64,000 bases of DNA from Lentinula raphanica (lineage: Eukaryota; Basidiomycota; Agaricomycetes; Agaricales; Omphalotaceae). The DNA is taken from NCBI GenBank assembly GCA_027919835.1, contig JANVFP010000004.1, positions 248,001 to 312,000 of the forward strand. The letters run 5' to 3'. The notes beneath the pieces were generated by a model. The model made no database searches. It was not told the origin of the DNA and saw only the letters and a program-made list of their open reading frames with translations. A program made the position numbers and the translations under genes. This document shows, in pieces, positions 54,201 through 64,000 of this stretch (its first letter is position 1; each line of letters starts with the position of its first letter).

Positions 54201-55448
54201 TTCTCAAAGAAGACCAAGAATGCGAACTGCGCGGCATGGGCAGCGAGACTGACGAATAGGACCGCGTAGCTACCGGCGATGAGGGAAAGTCCGTAATATC
54301 CCGCGTAACCTTTGAAGAGGAGAAGGTAACGATAACGGTCAACGAAGGTTTGAGACAGGAACGCGACTGAGCTCTCTTACCGACGGAGTACATGGGGTGA
54401 GGAGCTAATTCGAAAACCCCGTCGAAGACCAAGGCCCCACGCTGGAAGAAACAATCGCCCCAATACCAGCCGTAATCCTTCACGACGGCATGAGCTTCTG
54501 TCTTGACCCAAAGATTGAAGCCTATCAGCGCCAAACCCCCGATCCACCTAAAGATAGGCGTTCAGGTATTGAAGAACGTAGACCGTCAGGAATAACGAAT
54601 GGGCATACCTCATTACGTGAACAAAACTCGAGAGGCCTTCAGGAATGCGAAAACACGCGAATGCAAACATACAATATGCTACGAAGTCACTGAAGGTTCA
54701 GAAATGCAGGAGGCTTCAGCGGATATCTTCAGCGACATGAGTGACGAAAAACTTTACTTTAACAAAATGATGTCTACAGCTTGTCGGAAAAGCAGCCATG
54801 TATTATACTCCATGGGAAGTTCCTAAACGGAATGTTCGGTTAGCATAGGCGTATGCGAAGTTGTGTGTCACCCATGCAGCTCGAATGAGGGAATGTGTTG
54901 TGTAACATACATCGAACGAGTAATCCTTTCCCATTTTCCCCGCCAGTTGAGCACGGATCCAATTCCTCACTTCCGGTCGACGTTTTTCGTCTAACCAACC
55001 AAACTTTTGAACTTGTTTCTCAATCCATTTTCGTTTGCTTTGCTTGGTGAGAACCCAGCCAAGTCCAGCATCATACGCGGCTCGCCAAAAGGCGAAGTAG
55101 AACAGAAAGAATATTTGCGAAACACGCCTGGGGAAAATGAGATACAGGGCGATTTGTGAACCAAGAAGAGTCAAGCTGAGAATGTCGAAATGACTTTTTG
55201 GGTAGGCCGGATTGAAGAGTGTGAGGACATCGTGTGTAGTAGGAACGCGAAAAACTATTCAGGAGGTCAGTATTGAGGAATACAAGCCACAGCTGGTGAT
55301 ATGCACCTTCGCCACTAGGAGTTTTTCCCCAGACCACTTCGCGTTTTGGTTTTTTGTCCCCTGTGGAATCTTCAACATCATTTTGAGCATTATCATCATT
55401 GTTGCCTGCAGTAGTGCGCTGCCTCAAGAAGCTCTGCGAGCTGGACAT
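51299..55448 (-). CDS. CHO2: Phosphatidylethanolamine N-methyltransferase
   Basis: A multi-exon gene on the minus strand from ATG 55448 ([13 protein letters not shown]) to TGA 51299-51301, with about ten short introns; individual borders were not all fixed. Enzyme of the ER membrane that adds the first methyl group to phosphatidylethanolamine from S-adenosylmethionine in phosphatidylcholine synthesis. Landmarks in order: [27 protein letters not shown], several hydrophobic helices, [38 protein letters not shown] (first methyltransferase repeat), an acidic/Ser insert (about 54060-53830), [52 protein letters not shown] (second repeat), [15 protein letters not shown], then the soluble C-terminal domain with [23 protein letters not shown] sequence. 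This domain set and order are specific to Cho2. It appears intact. Confidence 0.93.
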
Positions 55449-56520
55449 TGTTAGCAGCTGAGGGATTTTGGCCGTAACAGTGGTTGTAACTTGAAACTCT
55501 TCAACCTGCAAGTTCGCCAATAAATCACATCGGGCCGAACATCCGAGGAACCTGAGAATATGTTTCCGCTGGAGGCATCCACTGCACACGACCTTCACCA
55601 AACTCAAAAACTTATTCCTGTCAACGACTTCATGTCCTAAGCCCAATCCAAAACGATATCTTTGTGTCAACTCTGGTAGTTACAGTGTTCTACCTCCTCC
55701 AAAAGACAAGGATAGGAGATATCGCTTGCCCTGCTATCTCAAAATCTTCAATCAACGCAGGACCCAGGTAAGTTACAGGTAAGATATACTCGAGGTATGT
55801 ACGACATCTCGTAAGGCGAACATTCGACTGAACGAAAAGAAATTTCCATCCAACAAACCCACCGAAATAAATGCCAGTGCGTCGTATGGAACGACACAGT
55901 GATCTTCCCCTCCATTAGCAACTCCCTATTCAAATGAGAATGAAGTCGAACAGGGAGTGAATACGAGGGGATTTCTAGAAGATTTGCGTCAAGCATCGAA
56001 GGAACTGAATTGCGGAGGAAGGCATATAGAGAGGATGTCTGGGAATAGAATGAAGAGATACAGATATACATAGACCGAATCCATATTTTCCAGTCGTGAG
56101 GAAGGTCAGGACTGGTCAGGAGGACAGAGTCTGCCTAGACACCAAGAATAGTACTATTTTGGTTGAGACTTGATTTGCGCTGAAGGGGCTGAGCTGGGTT
56201 GAGATAATTTACAAGAGTTCCATGCAGGTGGCCCACGAGCAAGAGCTGGAAAGAGATTACGGGCAAGAAAAGGCAAGAAACGAGTCGGAGAGGTGAAAAA
56301 ATTTTTTAGTTGCGGGCGTCAATTTTGACATCATATGAACTTGAGATTAAGGGCAGGTCAATTCGTATTATCCCAACTTCAAAACTAGCCGACCACGACA
56401 TAGTACTCGTACAATCATGTCTTGTGTTACTGTGAAGCCTCAAGCTCCCTACATATTACCCATTCACCAATCTATGTTACCTCTAATTACACGAAAGTAT
56501 CACAGAATAATTCAAACTCT
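55449..56520. other. Intergenic between CHO2 and P450 genes
   Basis: CHO2 5' UTR or promoter region, possibly with a spliced leader (55450-55670), then DNA without a supported gene. Confidence 0.4.
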
Positions 56521-58731
56521 CTAAGCAGGAACTTCCTCCAATCCCAATACTTGGGCAACCTTGTCATGACGAGGAATGAGGTTGATTCTAAAGGGAACCG
56601 GTGAGCGTCCAGACAGGCCGTCGTATTCCTTCAGATCTATAGGCTCATCAGGTAACGACTCCATAGTGAAAGCCCACAACATCCGAGAAATCGTAAGCCA
56701 AATCTCTCGCTCTGCTACGATCATTCCGGGACAGATACGTCGGCTGCATATAAAGAACGATCAACGATTCAGCCATCATAGCACTAGCTGACGAAGGAAT
56801 AAAACACGTACCCAGCACCAAACATCCAATGGTCGCGCTGATACGGGTCCATCAAGTTTGCACTATCAGCAGAGGTCAGGCTGTCTTCAATGTATCGATC
56901 AGGATTGAAGCTGTCTGGCTCGGGGTGGCGAGCAGAGTCGTGGTGCATTGTCCAGGTGTTCAACACAACAACAGTGTCTTTGGGTATAAACTGGCCTCTA
57001 TACGTGAAATCTTCACTGGCAACATGGGGTGTGCCCAGCCAGAAAGGGTTGTGGCATCTTTCGACCTGGGGCGATTATAGGTTAGTTGGAACTTGAAGAT
57101 ACGAGACGGAAACTGAGAAACATGTACTTCTTTGATTATAGCATGGCAGTATGGAAGGTTCTACAGTGCCAGACGCCATACGTCAGTGATGATATTCAGT
57201 GATCATAAGTTGTGCAACTCACCTTCTCATCCTCAACTGTAGGTAGCCGATCTCTTCCGACAACTCTATCCAGCTCTTCATGCGCCTTTCGTTGTATTTC
57301 GGGGTAAGCAGGTATGAGGGCCGAGAACCATTGCATGATCGCAGCGGTCTGCAGAGGCGATAAAGACATAAGTACCAGTCACATTGATGTCTTGAGTCAG
57401 AAAACACAAACCGTTTCAACACCACCAATCATAAACGCCGACGCCAGAATGGCCATATCCAAATGATCCAGCTGTTCCTCTTCTTGAGCATCAACCATCG
57501 TCTTCGCCAGGCAATCCGGGACATTAACACCCATCTGCATCTTATGTTCGATATCCTTGATGAAACCCCCGTACGTTTCGACAAGACCCTGGTGGAGCTT
57601 TTCTCCGCGTACGCGCATAGGCGTGCGGAAGTTTTGTAAGAAGGGGATGAAGTCGACGAGGTTTGACATTGGACCGGTGCTGTTCCTATATAGTTGGATG
57701 ACTGATCAGACCTTCGAGGTCTTTGGATGAAGGGAGGGATGGGATGTTGCTCACATGAACTCGCGGCTGAGTTTGAGCGCTCGACCGACCAACGGGTGGT
57801 AGATACTGTCAGTGCGGAAACCAAACACAATAGACAGCATGTTGTTCAAAGACGCGCGACCTGCATGAGGCTGTGCAAGACATAGAGATGTTAAAGAGGA
57901 GTGTTTGCATCCTGCATCGAGAGAAGCCCACCTGAGGATTGATAGGAATAGTTCCAGCTTTGCTCTCTTGATACATGGCCTTGACAAGTACCGTCGCTTC
58001 TCGATCCAGTATAGGTGTGTAACCGTCAACTGCGCGTTGGTTCAACCAACCAGTTGCAATACGACGATGTTTGCGCCTGAATCGTGATGCGATCAGTAAT
58101 TGGCTACACTGGTACTGATACACAAAACGGAAAAAATGTACCATCGGTCATTGTACGGGGTTGCTGTGATACCACGCCCTGCAAAAACAGTCTGGCTTTT
58201 GATGAACATTTCCTTCCTAGAAGAAAACACGGCGCCGTTGGTCACTATGAGGTCTTTGACGATCGCCGGGCTGGATATGATGATGAAAAGCTGGTTCCCT
58301 AGCCAGATGGAGTACATGTCACCGAACTTCTTTGCCCAATAGTCGAGTGTGAGCTCGGGATACTGGGTGAGGAAAGGGAACGATCCTAAAAGGGAGTCGT
58401 CATAAGTCGTTATTTGATGTCTCGTCGAGAAATTATGAACACCAACCGACAATAGGAAGACCTGGCGAGCGCGTCAAAAACAACGATCAGTCCCTCGGAC
58501 GCTTGTAGATTCAAACTGTCATGACAACGAACCTTTTGGGCCAACTGGAATGCCGTTCCCGTTTTTGTCGACCAAGGAAGAGTCGAGTGGCCACCAGAAG
58601 AGATACACGACAGCTGCAATCGCGGCGGCGGCGGCAATGACCAGAGAGACTGGTTTCGTTTGGAGCACCAGATCCTCGACCACAGAGTGGACTGCCGCAG
58701 GTGGTTGGGAGGTATTAGTTGAGAAATCCAT
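56521..58731 (-). CDS. Cytochrome P450 monooxygenase
   Basis: Multi-exon gene on the minus strand; start ATG 58731 (MDFSTNTSQ), TAG at 56521-56523. An N-terminal membrane anchor (SLVIAAAAAIAAVVYLFWWP) is followed by a proline hinge region (GLPIVGSFPFLTQYPELTL). Other landmarks: KHRRIATGWLN helix C, the I-helix (MAILASAFMIGGVETT, with unusual G-V-E-T in place of A-G-x-[D/E]-T), KEVE-R (ExxR of helix K), a PDRY stretch (PERF-type), and the heme loop FGAGRRICPGM with the Cys ligand. All catalytic hallmarks are present, so a working ER monooxygenase is likely; the substrate cannot be told. Such enzymes are numerous in Agaricomycetes. About 10 introns of 50-60 nt. Confidence 0.92.
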
Positions 58732-59358
58732 GAAGATCAAGATAGAGATAGAAGGAGCGATTCATCTTGCTTATATACGTTCGAGTGAACGTACAAGAAA
58801 TGGAAAAATGTTGACCTTGAACCGCAAGAGAATATCGGACGACGTATGTAGGAGCCAAGATGTTGATTAATTGTATGGTACATATCGTCGAGTGATTGGC
58901 TACTATTGCGGATGTCATTGAACTTCCTCAAAACTTGAAAGGCTGGGTAAAGTGTCCAAATTCTTGTCCCGAGAACTGACAAGTGTCTGCTATGACTCAG
59001 GCCCATGCTTGAGTCTTTCTTCCCGCAACTTGCATGTCCGGAGCCCAAACTTCAACGTGCGAGCGCGACTTGTGTAGGAGGACGAGAGATTCAAAGTGGC
59101 AAACAGATTAAACGAAATTGGCTAAGCTTGATCTTGAACAAATATTGGAGAAGGAGGACTACATAATGTCCATTGACATTGAGTGGTTGTTCGTGGTGCT
59201 TCAGGTGTTCAAGATTGCTTGGAATACCCAGCATAAACGGGAGGGATTGACGTGGTACGGTACAAGTGTAGAATGATCAAAACAGGTCAAAACATGCCCG
59301 AAGCTGCCCGAAGGCACGTGCGTCGCGACAATCACTCATCGATCATCTAGACTGATTG
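58732..59358. other. Intergenic upstream of P450
   Basis: Promoter side of the P450 gene; no gene seen. Confidence 0.4.
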
Positions 59359-59840
59359 CAAGGGCTCGAGGGACCCCCATGGGTCCCCAGTTGAAACTCC
59401 GCTGTCTTGCCGGCCGAGGACCTTTTGTACATTATCGTTTGAACGTCGTTGGCTTTGCTTCCTAGAACCTGACTCATTATTGATACACAGCTCTTACTCC
59501 TACATGAGTCTACTGCATGTACAGTAAGATGTTTTTGGCTTACATTGTGGTTAATGGCGGTCATTTGAACTCTTATGGTGGTGCAACTTTAGAAAACTCT
59601 CTCAGAGAAGATCTAGCAGCCCAGTGTCATGGTAGCATTAGGTTTTGCACAGATACACCTCCTAGAGCATTTTCTGAGCTGAAATAAGCACTGTCGAAGG
59701 CTTTTGCTCGTTGTTCTCGAAATTTTCTTCGCTGCTCATTCACCGTTGCACAGATTGTGTTCCTGAAATCTTATGTCATCAGTATATTACTTCAGCGGCA
59801 ACGTCACGGCATGTACCCATGGGGGTCCTTCGAACCCTTA
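59359..59840. mobile_element. Small TIR element (482 bp)
   Basis: Ends are 26-bp inverted repeats with three mismatches (59359-59384 and 59815-59840; shared core GGACCCCCATGGGT, outer AAGGGYTCGA). No open frame of note. MITE-like; target duplication not resolved. Different from the 2664-3154 element, although both carry GGACCCCC near their ends. Confidence 0.6.
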
Positions 59841-60518
59841 CCACCAGGCTTTATTCAAGAACGATTTTTTCTTCTTGAACTACAAGACGGCTAGCCAGGC
59901 TATCGATCATCCACTGCCTCCGACTACAACGTCCCGTTTCTCTGTTGAATCTAGGCCTTGGTTTCTTGCCTTTGGATCTGCCAGGTCGCTGAATGTACAG
60001 GTCCCGACAAACCTCCCGCATAAAAAACAAGAACTGGACTCATCAATGTCAACCATGGAGGAATGAATCAGGATGAGATCCGATGACAGCCAAATGGCAG
60101 AGAAGATCAGAGGCGGTTAGAAAGACAGGGAAAGGGACATCCATGAACCTTTACATCCGTACCCGGGGGTCCAGTTTCCTTCAGCCAGATGGATCCGCCT
60201 AATTCTCATGTTAACGAAGGAGGTTGGAAGTGCCGCTGGAGGAGTAGGACCAAAACGTACTGACTCGAGAAGGGATCACAGAGCCTCGAAGCGCTCCAAT
60301 GTTGCGCCACTTGTGCTGTATCTCTGCTGAATGTTTCCGGAGTCTACGGAATGAATCTTTGTAAGTTTGCAGCTGCTCCTGATCGACAAAGTATGATTTA
60401 CACCAAAGTCACGTTCTGTCCATTCAGGTTCCATCAACCTCAACATCCGCCATTCATAAAGCCCTTGCAACGATTCTCTGTCAAGCATCCCTGGCTGCCA
60501 ATTCTCTGCTCCAAGAAC
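59841..60518. other. Intergenic upstream of the HPP gene
   Basis: No gene seen. Probably holds the promoter and 5' UTR of the HPP-family gene. Confidence 0.4.
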
Positions 60519-61299
60519 ATGTCTTCCATGTCCCCTCGTCCGAGTCCTCTTGCTCGTCTTCCCCGCTGGGTCTCTCACTGGCTTGGCTACCGCGCAGGCC
60601 CTGTGCCCAAGCAACCAGACTACATTATCTGGATCTGGTCGTTCATTGGTGCATTTGGTGGCCTTTCCATCCTCCAGGCCATTTTTGGACATTCCCATTA
60701 TTTCCTCCAGCGCGATGTACCGTCAATAATTGCCAGTTATGTACGTTTTTTCTGCTTCACATTACAGACAAAAAGCTTACTCCTCCAACTTGGACCAGGG
60801 TGCGTCTGCCGTATTGTGCTACGGTGCAATCGAAGCGCCACTGGCTCAACCTCGAGCTCTCATGGGCGGACATTTCATCAGTGCCCTCACCGGCGTCTGC
60901 ATAACTAAACTCTTTGGCCTTCTCCCAACCGAACAACGTCTCGATCAACTCCGTTGGCTCGCTGGCTCTCTTTCCTCCGCGACCGCCATCGTATTGATGC
61001 AGATGACAACAACCACACACCCTCCTGCCGGCGCAACTGCTCTTCTTGCCGCTGTCAGTCCGGAGGTGTATGTCATGGGATGGTATTACCTTCCTGTCGT
61101 CTTACTTTCGTCGACAATGGTCTTGATCTCTGCGCTCCTGGTGAACAATATTCAAAGGAGGTATCCTGTGTTCTGGTTCACGCCTTCGCCACCTGCAGCA
61201 CCAGCACCAGCGCCAGCTGCGGCAACGCGAGAGCCAGAACTGATTGTAGAGAATGCAGATTTAGAAAAGGGGTTTGGTACGCCTTCCAGTACCGATTAG
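60519..61299 (+). CDS. HPP-family integral membrane protein (240 aa)
   Basis: Exons 60519-60740 and 60799-61299 (58-nt intron, phase 0). Four to five hydrophobic segments are seen: IIWIWSFIGAFGGLSILQAI, VPSIIASYGASAVLCYGAIE, LMGGHFISALTGVCITKLFG, LSSATAIVLMQ followed by TTTHPPAGATALLAAV, and YLPVVLLSSTMVLISALLV. The THPPAG signature names the HPP family, some members of which transport nitrite in plastids and cyanobacteria; fungal members are uncharacterised. The C-terminal tail has a Pro/Ala repeat and an acidic end. The N-terminus has no signal peptide. Intact by length. Confidence 0.9.
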
Positions 61300-62595
61300 A
61301 TGCATCTTGCCATTTCTTCATGTACCTCATGTTTAATGATCCCAGCATGATTCGATTTCCTTGAAACTTGCGACTGGTAAGCACTACTACACAAGTCAGG
61401 ACTCTGATCCCACCGGGAGCCTATCTAGTGGGGAGTAAATACGGTAAGTGTTGCAGAGGTTCATTCAAGATCTGGAATGTTGATTACTATCGAACCTGTT
61501 GAAAACGGAAATGCCCAACAGTGAAATCACAAAGATCTGCGAGTGCTGGGCCCGGGAGTTCATCATATACTCATCCAACTCATCAACGAAAGCATGAACT
61601 TCCTGGGTAGTGTCATCCCCGAAACTTTGTTCAGTCTCATTCGGAACTGGTAACTGAAGGCAAAACGTTGATTAACGTGAAGAAAAGACTTCGTGGGTGA
61701 GGCCGGCTCCGGGCTAACACAGTTGTAGGATTTCACGTCCTGGAGAGATTCACTTTCGGAAAGAAACAGCAAGAGACAACGAAGAGAATAAGTCACCGAA
61801 CAAAGCCTCTGTAATTATCTGTTGATGCAAACCTGAGCAGTGAGTGAGTCGATTCCCTTAGCTCACGTTTGGCCTAAACTCACCAGAAGGCTAGCAATCA
61901 TGGATATTTCCAGTGATTCTCCAATGAGTGACAGGCATGTCCTTCTCTTTTCACTATGGAAGCTAATTCAGACCGATTGTAACTTTCGGGAAGAGAATGA
62001 AGTTCATGGTGGACCGTGTATAGACTCGTGAATGTGTTTTCGCACATTGCAGACATGCGGCCGTCGATGATCTCCTGAATATGAAAGAATCCTATTGACC
62101 TTGAGTTATGAGTTAGGCATTACGAGGAGGGTCAAAGATGAGCACCAGTGACCAAGCGAAGTTCGACGGTTCCGTGTGGTTCGAAATGTAGAATTGACGG
62201 AGTTCTGAGTCTCTAAGCACTTAACTTTATGCTCTGTACAAGCTTGATTACCGCGCGTTACATACTGAGGCATGAGCTACATCTATGTACTATGTACTGT
62301 AGATCTAGACGTACAAAAGTTGGCCGCTGAGGGGAATGTGCATAGGGGTCGAGACTCATAGAGTACGTCATAAGCAAGGTGTTACCCGATAAGGCAAGAC
62401 AAGCATCACATGATTTGCCAGAACCGCGTTCCGCCTGAAATTCCGAACCCGAATTTGCTCAACTTTTTCCATCACCATCAACACCATCCTCATCCAGACC
62501 GCACTACTCACGACCTTTTACGACCTCAGGGTATCTCTCACTACTACTCTCGTCTCTTACTTTCTTGATTGCACGCGACGTGACTGTACTTCACG
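61300..62595. other. Intergenic, no gene seen
   Basis: About 1.3 kb between the HPP and WD40 genes, no supported gene. Confidence 0.4.
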
Positions 62596-64000
62596 ATGGC
62601 GGACCTCAACGCGGATACCTCTATGGTTGACACGACTACTGCTGGTGGTATCTCACGAAAAAGACAGCTCTCAGACGCGAGTGATACAGCAGAGCAATAC
62701 TCAGTGCTATCGCAACGTAAACGTCTTCGCAGAACGAGCACTATCATTAACCCCGATGTGAGTTCAAGAGTTTCGTGGCGTAATCTCAGTTTTCTCATCT
62801 AATTTGCTTCGTTCAGCCCCTTCTGGATCGGCTGCCAAAGCCAACTCGCAGTCTTCTCGATGAAGAATTCCAAGCTTTGACTTCTGCACCCTTGAGCGCA
62901 CGCAGTTCTTCGTCGTTCACAGAAGACAGAAGGCACGCTAGTCCTAGTCCATACGTTGTACCTTCGAGTTACAGCAGACCGGAACTAGTGCGCAGCGCGT
63001 CATCGTCCTCCTTGAGGTCAACTAGCGCGTCGAACCCTCCTGATATGTCCGCCAAATATAATCTCCGGGATTCCAGGACAACCATTGATTTCTCCATACC
63101 TCCTGCTGCTACCGTTACTCCCGATACTGCTACGACTACACCCGGAGCTGCTGCAGAGCCTCCGTTACCCACGTCCCTTCCTCTGACGTGTTCATCGAAG
63201 AGCGTCGTGTACTTTACGCGCGGAAATCGCGTGCACTTCAAGAATATGCAGTCTAATGAAGATATCGGTCAGCTATTCAAACTGCAGGACAAGGACGGGA
63301 ATCTTCAGCTCTTGCAATGCGGTGGAGCACAGAACAGTGATGTTCTTGCTATTTCTACGACCAAGGGCATCATCCAGCTCTGGGATGTCCGCGCGAAGAA
63401 AATGACCGTTAGTTGGTCAACGAAAGGAGTCGGAGCTATGCAATTTAACGGATCCGTCCTCACAGTTGGAGGGATCAAAGGAACTCTCAGGTTCTACGAC
63501 ACACGAATCGCGACGACGACGCCAACGACAACCAGTAATCCTGGCACAAGTAAACCGGCTTTGAAGATGAAAAGCGACCCGCGAAAACTAAATAGACATC
63601 AATCTAGAATCACGGCTCTAGCATGGAATGAACCAGGAAAGCTTCTCGCGAGTGGTGATGACAGTGGAGTGGTCTACTGCTGGGACAATAGGGAAAAAGT
63701 CCCTTTGGACGTTGGAGAATTCGTCCAGCGAAGAAAGAAGATTCAGCATTCGGCTTCTGTAACCGTGAGTTCCCGATCACTTGCAATTTGTAGAACTGAA
63801 ACTCACTCGGTGCGATTTTTCATAGGTGGTCAATTGGTGTCCCTGGCAGCCAAAACTACTCGGTACAGGTGATGACAATGGTACCCTTCGACTATGGGAC
63901 ATCGACACGTCAGATACGCGTTCAAATGCACTCAATCCGGGCAAACTCGAACTCGGGTCTCGTATCACCGGTCTGCACTTCTCACCACACTGCAAAGAGA
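62596..64000 (+). CDS. Cdc20/Fizzy-like WD40 protein, cut by the window end
   Basis: Exons 62596-62757, 62817-63764 and 63826 onward. The N-terminus is Ser/Thr-rich with a basic SRKRQLSD...SQRKRLRR patch. WD40 blades start at VVYFTRGNRVHFKN: LAISTTKGIIQLWDVRAKKM, VGGIKGTLRFYDTR, then HQSRITALAWNEPGKLLASG and DDSGVVYCWD, REKVPLDVGE and, after the intron, VVNWCPWQPKLLGTGDDNGTL plus RLWD. The W-C-P-W-Q-x-x-L-L-(A/G)-T-G string is characteristic of the Cdc20/Cdh1 activators of the anaphase-promoting complex. The usual N-terminal DRYIP and C-box motifs are not evident, so it may be a divergent (meiotic-type) activator or another WD40 protein. The 3' end is outside the window. Confidence 0.75.

Noticed and set aside
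60730..60760. Alternative HPP start inside the intron
   Set aside because: The spliced model gives the full membrane topology and a phase-0 junction; the alternative lacks the first membrane segment.

Overview
The window looks like nuclear DNA of an agaricomycete (mushroom-forming) basidiomycete. Genes are densely split by 45-85 nt introns with GT/AG (once GC/AG) borders. Housekeeping genes (CHO2, ornithine aminotransferase, ALKBH6, sirtuin, PPS1-like phosphatase) sit among protein families that I associate with Agaricomycetes: His-rich membrane proteins, GIY-YIG-like small proteins, and integrase, Spt5-like and HECT-like genes linked to mobile DNA. No rRNA, tRNA or CRISPR was seen. All assignments come from reading motifs and splice signals by eye. 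No database search was run.

Layout. 0-5.4 kb: two tandem, internally duplicated secreted proteins (+), separated by a short TIR element, with a duplicated untranslated leader. 5.6-8.35 kb: a His-rich membrane-protein gene (-) and its decayed copy. 8.4-9.9 kb: simple or repetitive intergenic DNA. 9.87-10.37 kb: small GIY-YIG-like (T5orf172/DUF1766) gene (-). 11.15-15.4 kb: a PPS1-type dual-specificity phosphatase (-) with an apparent frameshift near its start and a 97-bp copy of its own internal coding sequence forming its 3' end. 15.7-19.5 kb: a mosaic of decayed gene pieces, all on the minus strand (helicase-associated-like, Tra1, RPB2). 20.1-31.7 kb: integrase-like gene (-), a divergent unknown gene (+), an Spt5-like NGN/KOW gene (-) and a HECT-like gene (-), with tandem repeats. 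33.3-35.7 kb: ornithine aminotransferase (+). 38.0-45.55 kb: a tiny Zn2Cys6 gene, then ALKBH6 (+) split by a complete Ty1/copia retrotransposon. 46.2-47.3 kb: SIRT5-type sirtuin (+). 49.0-51.05 kb: uncharacterised gene and an APH/choline-kinase-fold gene (+). 51.3-55.45 kb: CHO2 (-). 56.5-58.7 kb: cytochrome P450 (-). 59.36-59.84 kb: small TIR element. 60.5-61.3 kb: HPP-family membrane protein (+). 62.6 kb to the edge: Cdc20/Fizzy-like WD40 protein (+), cut by the window end.

The genes do not form one pathway. The window reads as conserved single-copy genes repeatedly hit by mobile DNA and local duplication. The best supported event is the copia insertion in the last exon of ALKBH6: it has a 5-bp target duplication (GATAT) and two 426-bp LTRs with no difference I can find, and it removes the region carrying the 2-oxoglutarate-binding arginines. 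The most unusual gene is the phosphatase, whose C-terminus is built from a misplaced copy of its own sequence. The least understood block is 20-32 kb, where an integrase, an Spt5-like factor, a HECT-like protein and an unknown protein lie together.
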